Source of the DNA: Pseudoflavonifractor sp. An44
GTDB taxonomy: Bacteria > Bacillota > Clostridia > Oscillospirales > Oscillospiraceae
Reading direction: 5' to 3'
DNA: 40,825 nucleotides
Assembly (NCBI RefSeq): GCF_002161675.1
Contig: NZ_NFIH01000024.1
Location: forward strand, 1 to 40,825
Both the position numbers and the translations under genes were made by a program. Of the stretch, positions 25,235-35,125 are shown in pieces. Within the stretch, counting starts at the first letter, position 1, and each line of letters starts with the position of its first letter. The notes below the pieces were generated by a model. It worked only from the letters and a program-made list of their open reading frames with translations. It did no database searches and was not told where the DNA came from.

Positions 25235-25785
25235 TATCGGTGGGTCACCCCGGCGATGAGGTCGTCGGTGCGCCGGGCCATGTCCTGGGGGGACTCGGGG
25301 CAGCCCCGGGACAGCCAGTCCTTGATGAGGCCCATACCCCCCGCCACGCAGAAGGTGTAGCGATAGGCCACATCCGGCTGGGTGCGCTGCAAGGGGGTGA
25401 GAATGTACTGGGAGAGCATCTCCTCAATGTGGTGGAGAAAGCCAATGTCCCCCCGGGGGCCCAGCAGGGCGGCGCAGATGTCCCGGTTGGCAAAGAGAAT
25501 GGAGAACACATCCTCCAAAAAGGCCAGGGTGTCCCCCTCAAACCGCCCGGTCAGCGTCTGCTCCATGGCGTGGCGAATCTGCTCATACAGCTCCTGCTCC
25601 ACACACTCCAGCATGTGGGGAATGTCCCGGTAGTGGAGATAGAAGGTGGAGCGGTTGATGTCCACCAAATCCACCAGTTCGGTGACCGTCACCTCGTTGA
25701 CGCTCTTCTCCCCCATCAGCTGGGCCAACCCCTGGCGCAGCTGGGCCCGGGTGCGCCGCACCCGTCGGTCTGGTTTCCGCTCCAT
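25234..25785 (-). CDS. TetR/AcrR-family transcriptional regulator
   Basis: This 183-residue protein has an N-terminal TetR helix-turn-helix: RRTRAQLRQGLAQLMGEK, then VTVTELVDLVDINRSTFYLHYRD. The C-terminal part resembles the TetR_C_7/YhgE-associated regulators (dhaS-like). It is transcribed away from a YhgE/Pip-type membrane protein and probably represses it. ATG 25785 was chosen for AGGAGGGG seven bases upstream; the longer frame to 25893 runs into the divergent promoter region. Confidence 0.85.
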   Translation of the reverse strand: MERKPDRRVRRTRAQLRQGLAQLMGEKSVNEVTVTELVDLVDINRSTFYLHYRDIPHMLECVEQELYEQIRHAMEQTLTGRFEGDTLAFLEDVFSILFANRDICAALLGPRGDIGFLHHIEEMLSQYILTPLQRTQPDVAYRYTFCVAGGMGLIKDWLSRGCPESPQDMARRTDDLIAGVTHR

Positions 25786-25864
25786 CCCAAGCCCCTCCTG
25801 TCTTGTAAATCTTTTTTGAACAATGGACATTCTGTCGTCACTCTGTCTATTAATCCACAGAACG

Positions 25865-25960
25865 CCGACCAATTGTCGGTTGTGTTGTCTCATCCCCTCC
25901 AGTATAATGCCTCTTGTAAAAAATCACAATACCGAGATGTATAGTAGACACTATGTCTAC
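25865..25960. promoter_or_regulatory. Divergent control region with TetR-type palindromes
   Basis: GTAGACACTATGTCTAC (25944-25960) is a perfect palindrome with 7-bp arms, overlapping a TATAGT -10 box (25940-25945) of the membrane-protein gene; TTGTAA at 25914-25919 may be a poorly spaced -35. A second palindrome CCGACCAATTGTCGG lies at 25865-25879 towards the TetR side. The first fits a repressor site. Confidence 0.65.
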
Positions 25961-25985
25961 AAAACCTGGAAGGAAGGGTTTGACG

Positions 25986-28268
25986 TTGAAACGACAAGAA
26001 TGGAAGCGTTTGCTGCACAATCCGCTGCTGTTGGTGGTGATGGTGGCCATTATCGCCATTCCCACCATCTACACCACCCTGTTTTTGGGCTCCATGTGGG
26101 ACCCCTACGGGAATGTGGAGCATTTGCCGGTGGCGGTGGTAAATCTGGACCAGCCGGTGACGGTGGAGGGGGAGACCTATGACATTGGGCAGTCCCTGGT
26201 GGACAACCTGAAGGAGGACGCCTCCCTGGACTTCCACTTCATGGGCCAGGAGGAGGCCCAGGAGGGGCTGGTGGACGGCACCTACTACATGGTCATCACC
26301 ATCCCGGAGGACTTCTCCCAGCGGGCCGCCTCCATCACCGAGGCCCACCCCCAGACCATGGAGCTGAAGTACGAGACCAACCCCGGCACCAACTACATCG
26401 CCTCCAAGCTCAGTGAGAGCGCCATGAAGGAGATGGAGCTGGGGGTGCGGGAGGAAGTGACCCGTACCTACGCCACCACCATGCTGGAGCAGATTGGCGT
26501 GGTGGGAGACGGCATGACCCAGGCCGCTGACGGCAGCGGGGAGCTGAAAGACGGGGCAAACACCCTCACCCAGGGAGCCCAGTCCCTCACCGACTATCTG
26601 GCGCAGCTGGCAGGGAGCTCCCTCACCTTCGTGGACGGCTCCCAGCGGCTGAGCCAGGGCCTGGGCGAGTATCTGGCGGGGGTAACCCAGGTGGCAGAGG
26701 GCAGCGGAGCCCTCAACGACGGCGCCAAGCAGCTGGAGGACGGGCTGGGCCAGCTCCAGCAGGCCACCCAGCCCCTGACCCAAGGGGTGGAGCAGCTGCA
26801 AGCAGGAGCCCAGAATTTGGCCCAGGGAGCCGGTCAGGCAGCGTCCAGCAGCGGCACCCTATCCCAGGGCGCCGCCCAGGTGGATGAGAGCCTGGGGGCC
26901 CTCCTGGCGGGCCTCCAGACCCTGCAAAGCCAGACCGCCGCTCTGCCCCAGAACGCCCAGGCCCTGGCCCAAGGAGCCAAGCAGTTGGAGCAGGGCCTAC
27001 AAGGGCTGTCTCTGGCCATCCAGAGCGGCCAGGTGAGCACGCAGCAGCTGCAAGCCCTGGTGGGCCAGCTGCAACAGGGGGCGGACCAGCTGTCCCAGGG
27101 GCTGGGCCAGCTCAACCAGCAGGCCCCTGCCCTCACCCAGGGCATTGCTCAGGCCGCCCAGGGGGCCGGACAGCTGAAAAACCAGGGCACCGCTCCCCTG
27201 CGCTCCGGCGCTGCCCAGCTGCAACAGGGCCTCGACACTCTGGCCCAGGGCAGTGAGACGCTGTCCCAGGGCGTGACCCAGATGCAGGGCCAGCTTCCCG
27301 CCCTCACCCAGGGGGTGGACAAGCTGTATCAGGGCGCCGCCCAGCTCCACCAGGGCACCCAGAGTCTGGTGGACGGCGCTGGCCAGCTCATGGACAACAA
27401 GGCCCAGCTGACGGAGGGTATGGACGCCCTCACCCAGGGCTCGGTGCAGATTCAGGACGCCGCCGGGCAGCTGCACCAGGGGGCTCAGACCCTCACCGAC
27501 GGGGCAAAGGCCCTGGAGGACGGAGCGGCCACCCTCCAGGACAAGCTGGCCGAGGGCGCTCAGGAGATTGCCGACACCAACACGGGAGACGAGGTGGCGG
27601 ACATGATGGCCGCCCCGGTGGACACCCAGGAGAGCCAGCTCACCCAGGTGCCCAACAACGGCCACGGCATGGCCCCCTACATGATGTCGGTGGCCCTGTG
27701 GGTGGGCTGCATCGCCTTTAGCCTGATGTATCCCCTGACCCAGTACAGCGGCGAGCTGAAAAGCGGCTTTGCCTGGTGGCGGAGCAAGGCCTCGGTGCTG
27801 TACACCGTGGCCATTGCGGAGGCCCTGGTGATGCTGGGCAGCCTCCACCTGTTCAACGGGTTCCAGCCCGTGGACTGGGGCCGCACGGTGCTGGTGGCCC
27901 TGGTGGCCGCCCTCACCTTCATGTCGGTGATGTACTTCTTCACCTGCCTGATGGGCAAGGTGGGCAGCTTCTTAATGCTTATCTTCATGGTACTCCAGCT
28001 GGCGGGCTCGGTGGGCACCTATCCCCTGGAACTGTCCGGCTCCTTCGTCCCCGCCCTCAACGGCTGGGTGCCCTTCACCTACACCGTGCGGGCCTTCCGC
28101 AGCGCCATTGCCGGAGGCCAGGACATCACGGGATGCCTGGTGTATCTGGGGGTGTGGTTTGTGGTGTTCACCGCCCTGACGCTGGTGGTGTTCCACGTGC
28201 GCACCCGCCGCATCCGCCGGGGGCAGCCCACCCTCATGGTGTGGCTGGAAGAGCACAGTCTGGCATAA
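25986..28268 (+). CDS. YhgE/Pip-type membrane protein with heptad L..G repeats
   Basis: About 760 residues. It has one N-terminal membrane helix (LLLVVMVAIIAIPTIYTTLF) followed by SMWDPYG, the hallmark of YhgE/Pip proteins. A long extracellular part (about residues 160-540) carries many short repeats of the type QGA.QL..G, and the C-terminus has about five more helices of ABC-2-like type. Relatives include the lactococcal phage-infection protein and type VII secretion accessory proteins; the cellular role here is unknown. The ATG at 25953 falls inside the operator palindrome and has no ribosome site. GGAAGGAAGGG at 25968-25978 points to TTG 25986, or TTG 25980, as the true start. The TetR gene is divergent and presumably controls it. 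Confidence 0.8.
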   Translation: MKRQEWKRLLHNPLLLVVMVAIIAIPTIYTTLFLGSMWDPYGNVEHLPVAVVNLDQPVTVEGETYDIGQSLVDNLKEDASLDFHFMGQEEAQEGLVDGTYYMVITIPEDFSQRAASITEAHPQTMELKYETNPGTNYIASKLSESAMKEMELGVREEVTRTYATTMLEQIGVVGDGMTQAADGSGELKDGANTLTQGAQSLTDYLAQLAGSSLTFVDGSQRLSQGLGEYLAGVTQVAEGSGALNDGAKQLEDGLGQLQQATQPLTQGVEQLQAGAQNLAQGAGQAASSSGTLSQGAAQVDESLGALLAGLQTLQSQTAALPQNAQALAQGAKQLEQGLQGLSLAIQSGQVSTQQLQALVGQLQQGADQLSQGLGQLNQQAPALTQGIAQAAQGAGQLKNQGTAPLRSGAAQLQQGLDTLAQGSETLSQGVTQMQGQLPALTQGVDKLYQGAAQLHQGTQSLVDGAGQLMDNKAQLTEGMDALTQGSVQIQDAAGQLHQGAQTLTDGAKALEDGAATLQDKLAEGAQEIADTNTGDEVADMMAAPVDTQESQLTQVPNNGHGMAPYMMSVALWVGCIAFSLMYPLTQYSGELKSGFAWWRSKASVLYTVAIAEALVMLGSLHLFNGFQPVDWGRTVLVALVAALTFMSVMYFFTCLMGKVGSFLMLIFMVLQLAGSVGTYPLELSGSFVPALNGWVPFTYTVRAFRSAIAGGQDITGCLVYLGVWFVVFTALTLVVFHVRTRRIRRGQPTLMVWLEEHSLA

Positions 28269-28278
28269 TTGAACCGAT

Positions 28279-28311
28279 AAAAAGCCCCGGGATGGCAATC
28301 CCGGGGCTTTT
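28279..28311 (+). terminator. Terminator of the YhgE/Pip gene
   Basis: AAAAGCCCCGGGAT pairs with ATCCCGGGGCTTTT around a 4-nt loop; the T-run is part of the stem. Confidence 0.8.
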
Positions 28312-28348
28312 GGGCGTATTCTGACTTCCTAATCATCTGCGGTGTAGG

Positions 28349-28890
28349 CTTGGCAGCCTGGTTTTACGCTCCGCTGGGCCCGATTTCTCCCCGATGAGAA
28401 ATCGGGGAAAGAATCGCCAAAGGCGGGGCCTTCCCCCGCCTTGTGGAATCCACCCCGCGGTACGAATGCACCTGCGTCCTCCTGGTTTCGGCCCTGGTCC
28501 TGGATGGGTCACATAGATGGCGTAGAAATTCTACGGAAAATGCCTGCTTCTCTGTGTGGTCGGCCTTCTATTGCCTGGGCTTTACCCTGGTGTGCAACTG
28601 TTCCCAGTTGCCGGGGGCCTGGCTCCCGGCGGCGGGAATGCCGCTTCTCCAGGGTAGGCCCGGACATGGAAACCGCCCAGCTGTAGGGGCAGCTGCCCAA
28701 GGCAGCCTGGTGTGGTGGCACGGCTAGGCGCCACAGCAAGGGTGACGGGCCGAATTTAGACTTGACGCAGGCACCGCCTCGTACCCAAAGGGAGGTCCTT
28801 AGGGGGGAACGCCCTAAGCGGGTTTTGGTTTCTTTTGACCGGGCAAAAGAAACCCCCAGCGGGGAGCGTCCCCACCAGGCTGGCAAGCCG
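28349..28890 (+). repeat. Long dispersed repeat LR1, copy 4
   Basis: Left hairpin CCCGATTTCTC/GAGAAATCGGG (28379-28406), central hairpin CTTAGGG/CCCTAAG (28798-28818), and right hairpin GGTTTCTTTTG/CAAAAGAAACC (28827-28854). The terminal inverted repeats are at about 28349-28378 and 28855-28890. SR3 is not inserted. Confidence 0.85.
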
Positions 28891-28942
28891 GAACCAAGCC
28901 GGTGAGAAGGTCAATCTTCCCCCTTTTGGAACCAAAAAGCGC

Positions 28943-28975
28943 AAAAAAAGGGCTCTGCCGAAGCAGAGCCCTTTG
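28943..28975 (-). terminator. gap terminator
   Basis: On the minus strand AAGGGCTCTGC, loop TTCG, GCAGAGCCCTT, followed by TTTTT. It is a classic tetraloop terminator. Confidence 0.9.
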
Positions 28976-28986
28976 AAATGGTTTTC

Positions 28987-30009
<1,023 letters not shown>

Positions 30010-30043
30010 TTATAAAATTGGATGATCGCGTTTGCGCAAGGCT

Positions 30044-30049
30044 ATTATA
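30044..30049 (-). promoter_or_regulatory. -10 box of the gap promoter
   Basis: TATAAT on the minus strand, 46 bp before the gap start codon. No convincing -35 is seen at the right distance. The rest of 30050-30289 is A+T-rich intergenic sequence in which I recognise no further feature. Confidence 0.5.
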
Positions 30050-30289
30050 CATCACATTCCAGCCAAATGGAAGGGGGTTGTGAAAAATTTTTCAAAGTTT
30101 CTTTGCCCCAGGCAGCACAGGAACCCTCTGGCTGCAAAAAGCCGGAAAAATCCTCCATATGGCAGAAACTCGGGCCAAAAAAGAGCGGTTGAACCGGCAG
30201 CAACCGCGAAAATCCGGGGCAAAACCGCCAAATTCTCCAGACAAATCACGTCAAATAATCCAAAAAATTTGTAACATCCTGGGCCCTGC

Positions 30290-30318
30290 TTGAAAGATAT
30301 GCACACGCATGATATGAT
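30290..30318 (+). promoter_or_regulatory. Promoter of the lipoprotein gene
   Basis: TTGAAA (30290-30295), 17 bp, TATGAT (30313-30318). Confidence 0.7.
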
Positions 30319-30374
30319 GGAACCAAAAAGCGCAGCTATGCGCCCAAGAGAGACGAGGAAAGGAGTGATGAACC

Positions 30375-31010
30375 ATGAAACACAGATGGATGGCATTGCC
30401 TCTGGCCTTAGGACTGACTCTGACCCTGGCCCTGACTGCATGCAGCAGCAGCGACCCCAAGGAGAAATTGGTGGGCACCTGGTCTGGTCAGGTGGATGTG
30501 ATGGAGCAGGTTGTGGAAAGAATGCGTCTGACCGCTCCTGAAATTGCCGATGAACTGGGCATGGAGAACTTCTATATCCCCCTGGAGATGGAGTTCCGGG
30601 ACGACAACACCTATATCATGACGGTGGACCAGGAGAAGCTGGACGAGAGCATGGATGCGCTGATTCAGAAGTCGGTGGATACCATCATGGTATACATGGA
30701 GCAGATGCTCAAGGAGCAGGGCATCACCGACATGACGGTGGACGAGGTCCTGGCCCAGTCCGGCATGGACCGGGAGAGCTTCACCGACTTGATGGAACAG
30801 AGCATGGGCAATCTGAGCTCCTCCGTAGTCCAGCAGATTCAGACCGAGGGCCAGTACCGGCTGGAGGGGAATCGGATGTACACCTCCGATGACAAGGACA
30901 CGGAGCCGGGCAGCGATGGGGCCACCCCCTACACTTTGGACGGCGACAAGTTAAATATGGATTTCAGCAACGTCAGTCTGGGTGAAGTGACCTTCACCCG
31001 TGGCGGCTGA
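30375..31010 (+). CDS. Putative lipoprotein of unknown function
   Basis: This 211-residue protein has a signal peptide with lipobox LTAC (cysteine about residue 23), followed by SSSDPKEKLVGTWSG. The LVGTW start and the end pattern GQYRLEGNRMYTSDD ... LDGDKLNM resemble small lipocalin-like beta proteins common in Clostridia. The middle (about 80-150) is rich in acidic and methionine-containing helices. It should be anchored to the outer face of the membrane. AAAGGAGTG lies nine bases before the ATG. Confidence 0.8.
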   Translation: MKHRWMALPLALGLTLTLALTACSSSDPKEKLVGTWSGQVDVMEQVVERMRLTAPEIADELGMENFYIPLEMEFRDDNTYIMTVDQEKLDESMDALIQKSVDTIMVYMEQMLKEQGITDMTVDEVLAQSGMDRESFTDLMEQSMGNLSSSVVQQIQTEGQYRLEGNRMYTSDDKDTEPGSDGATPYTLDGDKLNMDFSNVSLGEVTFTRGG

Positions 31011-31023
31011 ACCCACATACCCC

Positions 31024-31054
31024 GGGCGGGGGGAGCGGTTTGCTCCCCCCGCCC
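31024..31054 (+). terminator. Hairpin between the lipoprotein and ClC genes
   Basis: GGGCGGGGGGAGC pairs with GCTCCCCCCGCCC around GGTTT. It is very stable but not followed by a T-run; the next promoter starts immediately after it. Confidence 0.6.
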
Positions 31055-31083
31055 TTGACAGTGTAGGGAGGGGGGAATATAAT
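31055..31083 (+). promoter_or_regulatory. Consensus promoter of the ClC gene
   Basis: TTGACA (31055-31060), exactly 17 bp, TATAAT (31078-31083): a perfect vegetative consensus, predicted to be strong. Confidence 0.85.
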
Positions 31084-31119
31084 CGAAATCACCAATGTAA
31101 CCGTAAAGGGCGGGAGGAT

Positions 31120-32385
31120 ATGAGCGAAAAAGCGAGGGATTTCTGGGGCCGGATCAGCCCCACGGCGGGGGCCTGGGTCCACTGGACCGTGTTGGCGGCC
31201 CTCACGGGTGTGGTATGCGGGGCGGCGGGGTCCGCCTTTTCTCATGCCATCACTCTGGTGACCGCATGGCGGGGGCAGCACCCCTGGCTGCTGTTGTGTA
31301 TGCCCCTGGCAGGCCTGGCCATTGTGTGGCTGTACCAGGTCTGTGGCATGGAAAATGACAGCGGCACCAACCAGATCATCGCCAGCGTACGCTCCGGCCA
31401 GCGGCCACCCTTGCGCCTGGCCCCCCTCATCTTTATCGGCTCGGTGCTCACCCACCTCACCGGCGGCAGTGCGGGCCGGGAGGGAGCGGCCCTGCAAATT
31501 GGTGGCAGTCTGGCCTGCCAGGTGGGCCAGCGGGTGCACCTGGGGGAACGCCAGATGAATGTGGAGGTCATGTGCGGCATGAGCGGCCTGTTTGCCGCCC
31601 TGTTTGGCACCCCACTCACCGCCACGGTGTTTGCCATGGAGGTGGTGAGCGTGGGCATCGTCCACTACTCCGCCTTTTTCCCCTGTCTGCTCACCGCCCT
31701 GGTGTCCACGGGGGTCACCGTCCTGCTGGGGGTGGAAGGGGAGCACTACACCCTGGACGCCATTCCCACCCTGGGCGCGGCGTCTCTGGCCCAGATTGGG
31801 GTGCTGGGCGTGGGGTGCGCCCTGCTGGCCATGACCTTCTGCGTGGTGGTGCACCAGACCGGGCACTGGTACGCCCACACCTTCCGCAATCCCTATCTGA
31901 GGGCCGTGGTGGGCGGCGTGCTGGTGGTGACCATCAGCCTCCTGGAGGGCAGCGGCGACTACAACGGGGCAGGGGGCCACATCATCGCCCTGGCGGTGGA
32001 TGAGGGCACCGTGCATGTGCCCTGGGCCTTTGCCTTGAAACTGCTGCTCACCGCCCTCACCCTGGGGGCGGGCTACCGGGGCGGCGAGATCGTACCCACC
32101 TTCTTTGTGGGGGCCACCTTCGGCTGTGCCGTGGCCCCGCTGCTGGGGGTAGACCCGGGCTTTGGGGCGGCGGTGTGTATGATCGCACTCTTTTGTGGCG
32201 TGGTGAACTGCCCCCTGGCCAGCATCTTTTTGAGTGTGGAGCTGTTCGGCAGTGAGGGGCTTCTGTTCTTCGCCCTGGCCTGTGCCCTCAGCTACCTGCT
32301 CAGCGGCAAGTTCTCGTTGTACTCCAGCCAGAAGATCGTCTATTCCAAGCTGGAACCCCGGTTTATTGACGAACATGCACACTAA
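31120..32385 (+). CDS. ClC-family chloride channel/transporter
   Basis: This 421-residue polytopic membrane protein carries the ClC selectivity motifs in variant form: NDSGTNQI near residue 78, GGSAGREGAALQIGG near 117-131 (GREGP in E. coli ClcA, keeping the gating glutamate) and GGEIVPTFFVGA near 320. It likely exchanges chloride, or another halide, for protons. It has no C-terminal CBS domains. ATG 31120 has GGGAGG at 31112-31117; the longer frame overlaps the promoter and is rejected. Confidence 0.88.
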   Translation: MSEKARDFWGRISPTAGAWVHWTVLAALTGVVCGAAGSAFSHAITLVTAWRGQHPWLLLCMPLAGLAIVWLYQVCGMENDSGTNQIIASVRSGQRPPLRLAPLIFIGSVLTHLTGGSAGREGAALQIGGSLACQVGQRVHLGERQMNVEVMCGMSGLFAALFGTPLTATVFAMEVVSVGIVHYSAFFPCLLTALVSTGVTVLLGVEGEHYTLDAIPTLGAASLAQIGVLGVGCALLAMTFCVVVHQTGHWYAHTFRNPYLRAVVGGVLVVTISLLEGSGDYNGAGGHIIALAVDEGTVHVPWAFALKLLLTALTLGAGYRGGEIVPTFFVGATFGCAVAPLLGVDPGFGAAVCMIALFCGVVNCPLASIFLSVELFGSEGLLFFALACALSYLLSGKFSLYSSQKIVYSKLEPRFIDEHAH

Positions 32386-32422
32386 AAAACACCCTGGAAG
32401 CCATCGCTTCCAGGGTGTTTTT
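32384..32422. terminator. Bidirectional terminator between ClC and obgE
   Basis: AAAAAACACCCTGGAAG pairs with CTTCCAGGGTGTTTTT. T-runs are present on both strands; it serves the two convergent genes. Confidence 0.88.
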
Positions 32423-32423
32423 C

Positions 32424-33707
32424 TCACTTCTGATACTCGAATTCCAGATTGTACAGGCACACCAGGTCGCCGTCGGTGACGCCCTTGGCCTCCATCTGGT
32501 CGAAGACGCCCGCTTCCCGCAGCCGCTTGTCGAACCAGTTGCGGCTCTCGTAGTCGGAGAAGTTGACGTTGGCCATAAGCTGGCGCAGCCAGGGCCCGTC
32601 CACCAGCCAGGTGCCGTCGTCGTCCCGGGTGATCTCCAGGGGGGCGGAGGTGTCCACCTCGGGGGGACGCTCCACAAAGGTGGGCTCGAACACCAGGATG
32701 GGGGGGAGGTGGGCCAGCTCGTCGGCGGCAGCGTACATCAGCTCTTTGGTGCCCTGGTGGGTGGCGGCGGACATCTCAAAGAGACGGCAGCCCTTGGCCT
32801 CCACGTGGGCCCGCAGCCGCTCCAGCAGCTCGGGGTCCTCCATCACGTCCACCTTGTTGGCAGCCACCAGCATTTTGCGGCTAGCCAGCTCGGGGGACCA
32901 CTGCTCCAGCTCGGTGCAGATGGTGTCGAAGTCCTCCACCGGGTCCCGGCCCTCGCTGCCAGACACGTCCACCACGTGGATGAGCAGGCGGCAGCGGTCA
33001 ATGTGGCGCAAAAAGTCGTGGCCCAGGCCAGCGCCCTCGGCGGCGCCCTCAATGATGCCAGGGATGTCGGCCAGCACGAAGGAGCGGCCCTCCTCCATGG
33101 GCACCACGCCCAGGTTGGGGAAGAGGGTGGTGAAGTGGTAGTTGGCGATCTTGGGCTGGGCTCGGGTGACCACGCTCAAGAGGGTGGACTTGCCCACGTT
33201 GGGGAAGCCCACCAAACCCACATCGGCCAGCAGCTTCAATTCCAAAATCACGTCCCGCTCCTGCCCGGGCAGGCCGGCCTTGGCAAACCGGGGCACCTGG
33301 CGGGTGGGGGTGGCAAAGTGCTGGTTGCCCCAGCCGCCCTTGCCGCCCTTGGCCAGCACAAAGGGCTTGTCATCGGACATGTCGCAGATGATTTCCTTGG
33401 TCTCGGCGTCCCGCACCACGGTGCCACGAGGCACCTTGATGACCAGGTCCGCCCCGTCCTTGCCGGTGCAGCGCTTGCCGCTGCCGTTCATGCCGGTTTC
33501 GGCCACATACTTGCGCTTATAGCGGAAGTCCATGAGGGTGGACATGTGGGGGTCCACGGTGAGGACGATGTTGCCGCCCCGTCCGCCGTCGCCGCCGTCG
33601 GGACCGCCAGCGGCCACGTATTTCTCCCGGTGGAAGGAGACGGCGCCGCCGCCGCCCGCCCCGGCCCGCACCAGGATTCGGGCGGTATCAATGAATTGAT
33701 TGGCCAT
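32424..33707 (-). CDS. obgE: Obg-family GTPase (ribosome assembly)
   Basis: This 427-residue protein has the glycine-rich Obg domain (ILVRAGAGGGGAVSFHREK onward), the GTPase domain with GFPNVGKST (about residue 165), the switch region TTLFPNLG, DIPGIIEGA and NKVD, and a C-terminal OCT domain as in Gram-positive CgtA (about residues 350-427). It acts in 50S subunit maturation and stress signalling. ATG 33707 is preceded by GGAGGTG. It lies downstream of rplU-prp-rpmA, but a terminator and the SE5 element intervene, so it probably has separate control. Confidence 0.95.
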   Translation of the reverse strand: MANQFIDTARILVRAGAGGGGAVSFHREKYVAAGGPDGGDGGRGGNIVLTVDPHMSTLMDFRYKRKYVAETGMNGSGKRCTGKDGADLVIKVPRGTVVRDAETKEIICDMSDDKPFVLAKGGKGGWGNQHFATPTRQVPRFAKAGLPGQERDVILELKLLADVGLVGFPNVGKSTLLSVVTRAQPKIANYHFTTLFPNLGVVPMEEGRSFVLADIPGIIEGAAEGAGLGHDFLRHIDRCRLLIHVVDVSGSEGRDPVEDFDTICTELEQWSPELASRKMLVAANKVDVMEDPELLERLRAHVEAKGCRLFEMSAATHQGTKELMYAAADELAHLPPILVFEPTFVERPPEVDTSAPLEITRDDDGTWLVDGPWLRQLMANVNFSDYESRNWFDKRLREAGVFDQMEAKGVTDGDLVCLYNLEFEYQK

Positions 33708-33802
33708 GGTAGGCACCTCCATTTCGAAAAAAGTGAATAACGAATAATGAATAATGAAGAAGTATGGTGTGCCTGCGGCACAGATTTCGATTGAGCGCCC
33801 AG

Positions 33803-33991
33803 GTCAAAAAGCCCTCGGCAGAGTTTCCCCGCCTCCAGGCGGGGAAATAAATTAAAATCACGTCTTTTCCCAGGACATGCGCATGGGAAAAGACACTTCT
33901 GGAGCCCGCCAGTGTGGAATTGGGTCGCCCTTTGACCCAATTATGCATGCAGCGGGCTGCAAGCTCCCACAAAATGCGTGCATTTTGTGGG
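33803..33991 (-). ncRNA. Four-hairpin structured element SE5, copy in the obgE leader
   Basis: Read in the obgE direction: P0 CCCACAAAATG/CATTTTGTGGG (33991-33966); P1 GCCCGC/GCGGGC (33957-33904) enclosing P2 AATTGGGT/ACCCAATT (33942-33918); P3 an 11-bp stem (33894-33884 with 33872-33862) with loop TGCGCATGTCC; P4 TTTCCCCGCC/GGCGGGGAAA (33847-33824); and tail CTCTGCCGAGGGCTTTTTGAC in conserved form. The order, spacing and total length match the ileS copy (189 versus 187 nt), although every stem has a different sequence. It ends 95 nt before the obgE ATG. Confidence 0.7.
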
Positions 33992-33996
33992 ATTAC

Positions 33997-34034
33997 AAAA
34001 ACGTCCCGGACAAGAGCTATGTCCGGGACGTTTT
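33997..34034 (-). terminator. Terminator of the rplU-prp-rpmA operon
   Basis: On the minus strand AAAACGTCCCGGAC pairs with GTCCGGGACGTTTT around a short loop, ending in TTTTTG. Confidence 0.88.
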
Positions 34035-34041
34035 AACAGCA

Positions 34042-34326
34042 TTACTGAGCGATCTCGTACACGGAGACCTTCTTGCGGTCCTTGCCCATGCGCTCGAACT
34101 TCACCTTGCCGTCCACCAGGGCGAACAGGGTGTCGTCGGAGCCCTTACCCACGTTGGTGCCGGGGTGGATGTGGCTGCCGCGCTGACGAACCAGAATGTT
34201 GCCGGCCAGAACGAACTGACCATCGGCACGCTTCACGCCCAGGCGCTTGGACTCGGAGTCACGGCCGTTCTTGGTGGAGCCGCCGCCCTTCTTGTGAGCG
34301 AAGAGCTGGATGTTGATCTTCAGCAT
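34042..34326 (-). CDS. rpmA: 50S ribosomal protein L27 with cleavable N-terminal extension
   Basis: This 94-residue protein starts [17 protein letters not shown]. In Firmicutes the segment before AHKKGGG is removed after the Phe by the protease Prp, so that the mature L27 tail can reach the peptidyl-transferase centre. The cleavage motif is intact here (F9/A10) and the prp gene lies directly upstream. It is the last gene of the operon. Confidence 0.97.
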   Translation of the reverse strand: MLKINIQLFAHKKGGGSTKNGRDSESKRLGVKRADGQFVLAGNILVRQRGSHIHPGTNVGKGSDDTLFALVDGKVKFERMGKDRKKVSVYEIAQ

Positions 34327-34364
34327 AAGTCGTTACCGTCCTTTCTAAAGGCTGATTGAGGACC

Positions 34365-34709
34365 TCAGTCCTCGTCATCATCGTCCAGCAGAACGATGAG
34401 ATTGTCGGGGTATTCCTGGCTCAGAGCCTGGAGATAGACCATCAAGCCAACCATCAAATTCTGGCTGGTGTGCTCATTTCCCTGGCTCAGGCCAGTAGGA
34501 AGCCGCAGAGACAGGTGGGCTTCCTCCTCCTTGACCTTTACCGGCGCTCCCAGACCCAGCACCTCATTCAAAGTGCACTCCAGAAGGCCCACGGTAGAGG
34601 AGATGGCGGCACAGACGATGTCGGACCCGGCATCGGCGTAGCCGCTGTGTCCATCCACCACAACGCCGTCCATACGGCCATTGCTTGCGTGGAATGTGAC
34701 GGTGGTCAT
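34365..34709 (-). CDS. prp: Ribosomal-processing cysteine protease Prp
   Basis: This 114-residue protein has the catalytic pair H21 (GHSGYADAGSD) and C33 (DIVCAAISS) expected for the Prp family. It removes the N-terminal extension of L27. The C-terminus is acidic (LLDDDDED). It sits between rplU and rpmA, 15 bp from the former and 38 bp from the latter, which matches the conserved Firmicute order. Confidence 0.95.
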   Translation of the reverse strand: MTTVTFHASNGRMDGVVVDGHSGYADAGSDIVCAAISSTVGLLECTLNEVLGLGAPVKVKEEEAHLSLRLPTGLSQGNEHTSQNLMVGLMVYLQALSQEYPDNLIVLLDDDDED

Positions 34710-34724
34710 ATGGCGCCTCCTAAA

Positions 34725-35036
34725 TTAGGCGTTGACCTTGGTGATCTCCACCTTGGTGTAGGGCTGACGATGGCCCTGACGACGGCGGTAGTTCTTCTTG
34801 GGCTTGTACTTGAAGACCAGCACCTTCTTGCCCTTGCCGTTCTTCACCACGTTGGCGGTGACGGAGGCACCCTCCACAACGGGAGCGCCGAAGGTAGCGC
34901 TGTCGCCGTTCAGGACAGCCAGAACCTTGTCGAAGGTGATGGAGCTACCGGCCTCGGCATCCAGCTTCTCGATGTAGAGGACGTCGCCCTCGGTCACCTT
35001 GTACTGCTTGCCGCCGGTCTCGATGATTGCGTGCAT
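34725..35036 (-). CDS. rplU: 50S ribosomal protein L21
   Basis: This 103-residue protein starts [18 protein letters not shown] and ends with the basic [21 protein letters not shown] region that binds 23S rRNA. ATG 35036 matches the family start; a TTG three codons upstream is not needed. It is the first gene of the rplU-prp-rpmA operon, with a leader of about 80 nt that may carry L21 autoregulation, although I cannot match it to a known leader with confidence. Confidence 0.96.
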   Translation of the reverse strand: MHAIIETGGKQYKVTEGDVLYIEKLDAEAGSSITFDKVLAVLNGDSATFGAPVVEGASVTANVVKNGKGKKVLVFKYKPKKNYRRRQGHRQPYTKVEITKVNA

Positions 35037-35125
35037 ACTTTGCACCTGCCTTTCCTTTATTACGGGCTCGCTGTCGGGGGAGGAAGCGTGTGCTTCACTT
35101 ATGTCCCATTCAAAGCGGCTTTGAC

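Noticed and set aside
31000-31119. N-terminal extension of the ClC protein
   Set aside because: It covers the end of the lipoprotein gene, a hairpin and a perfect promoter.
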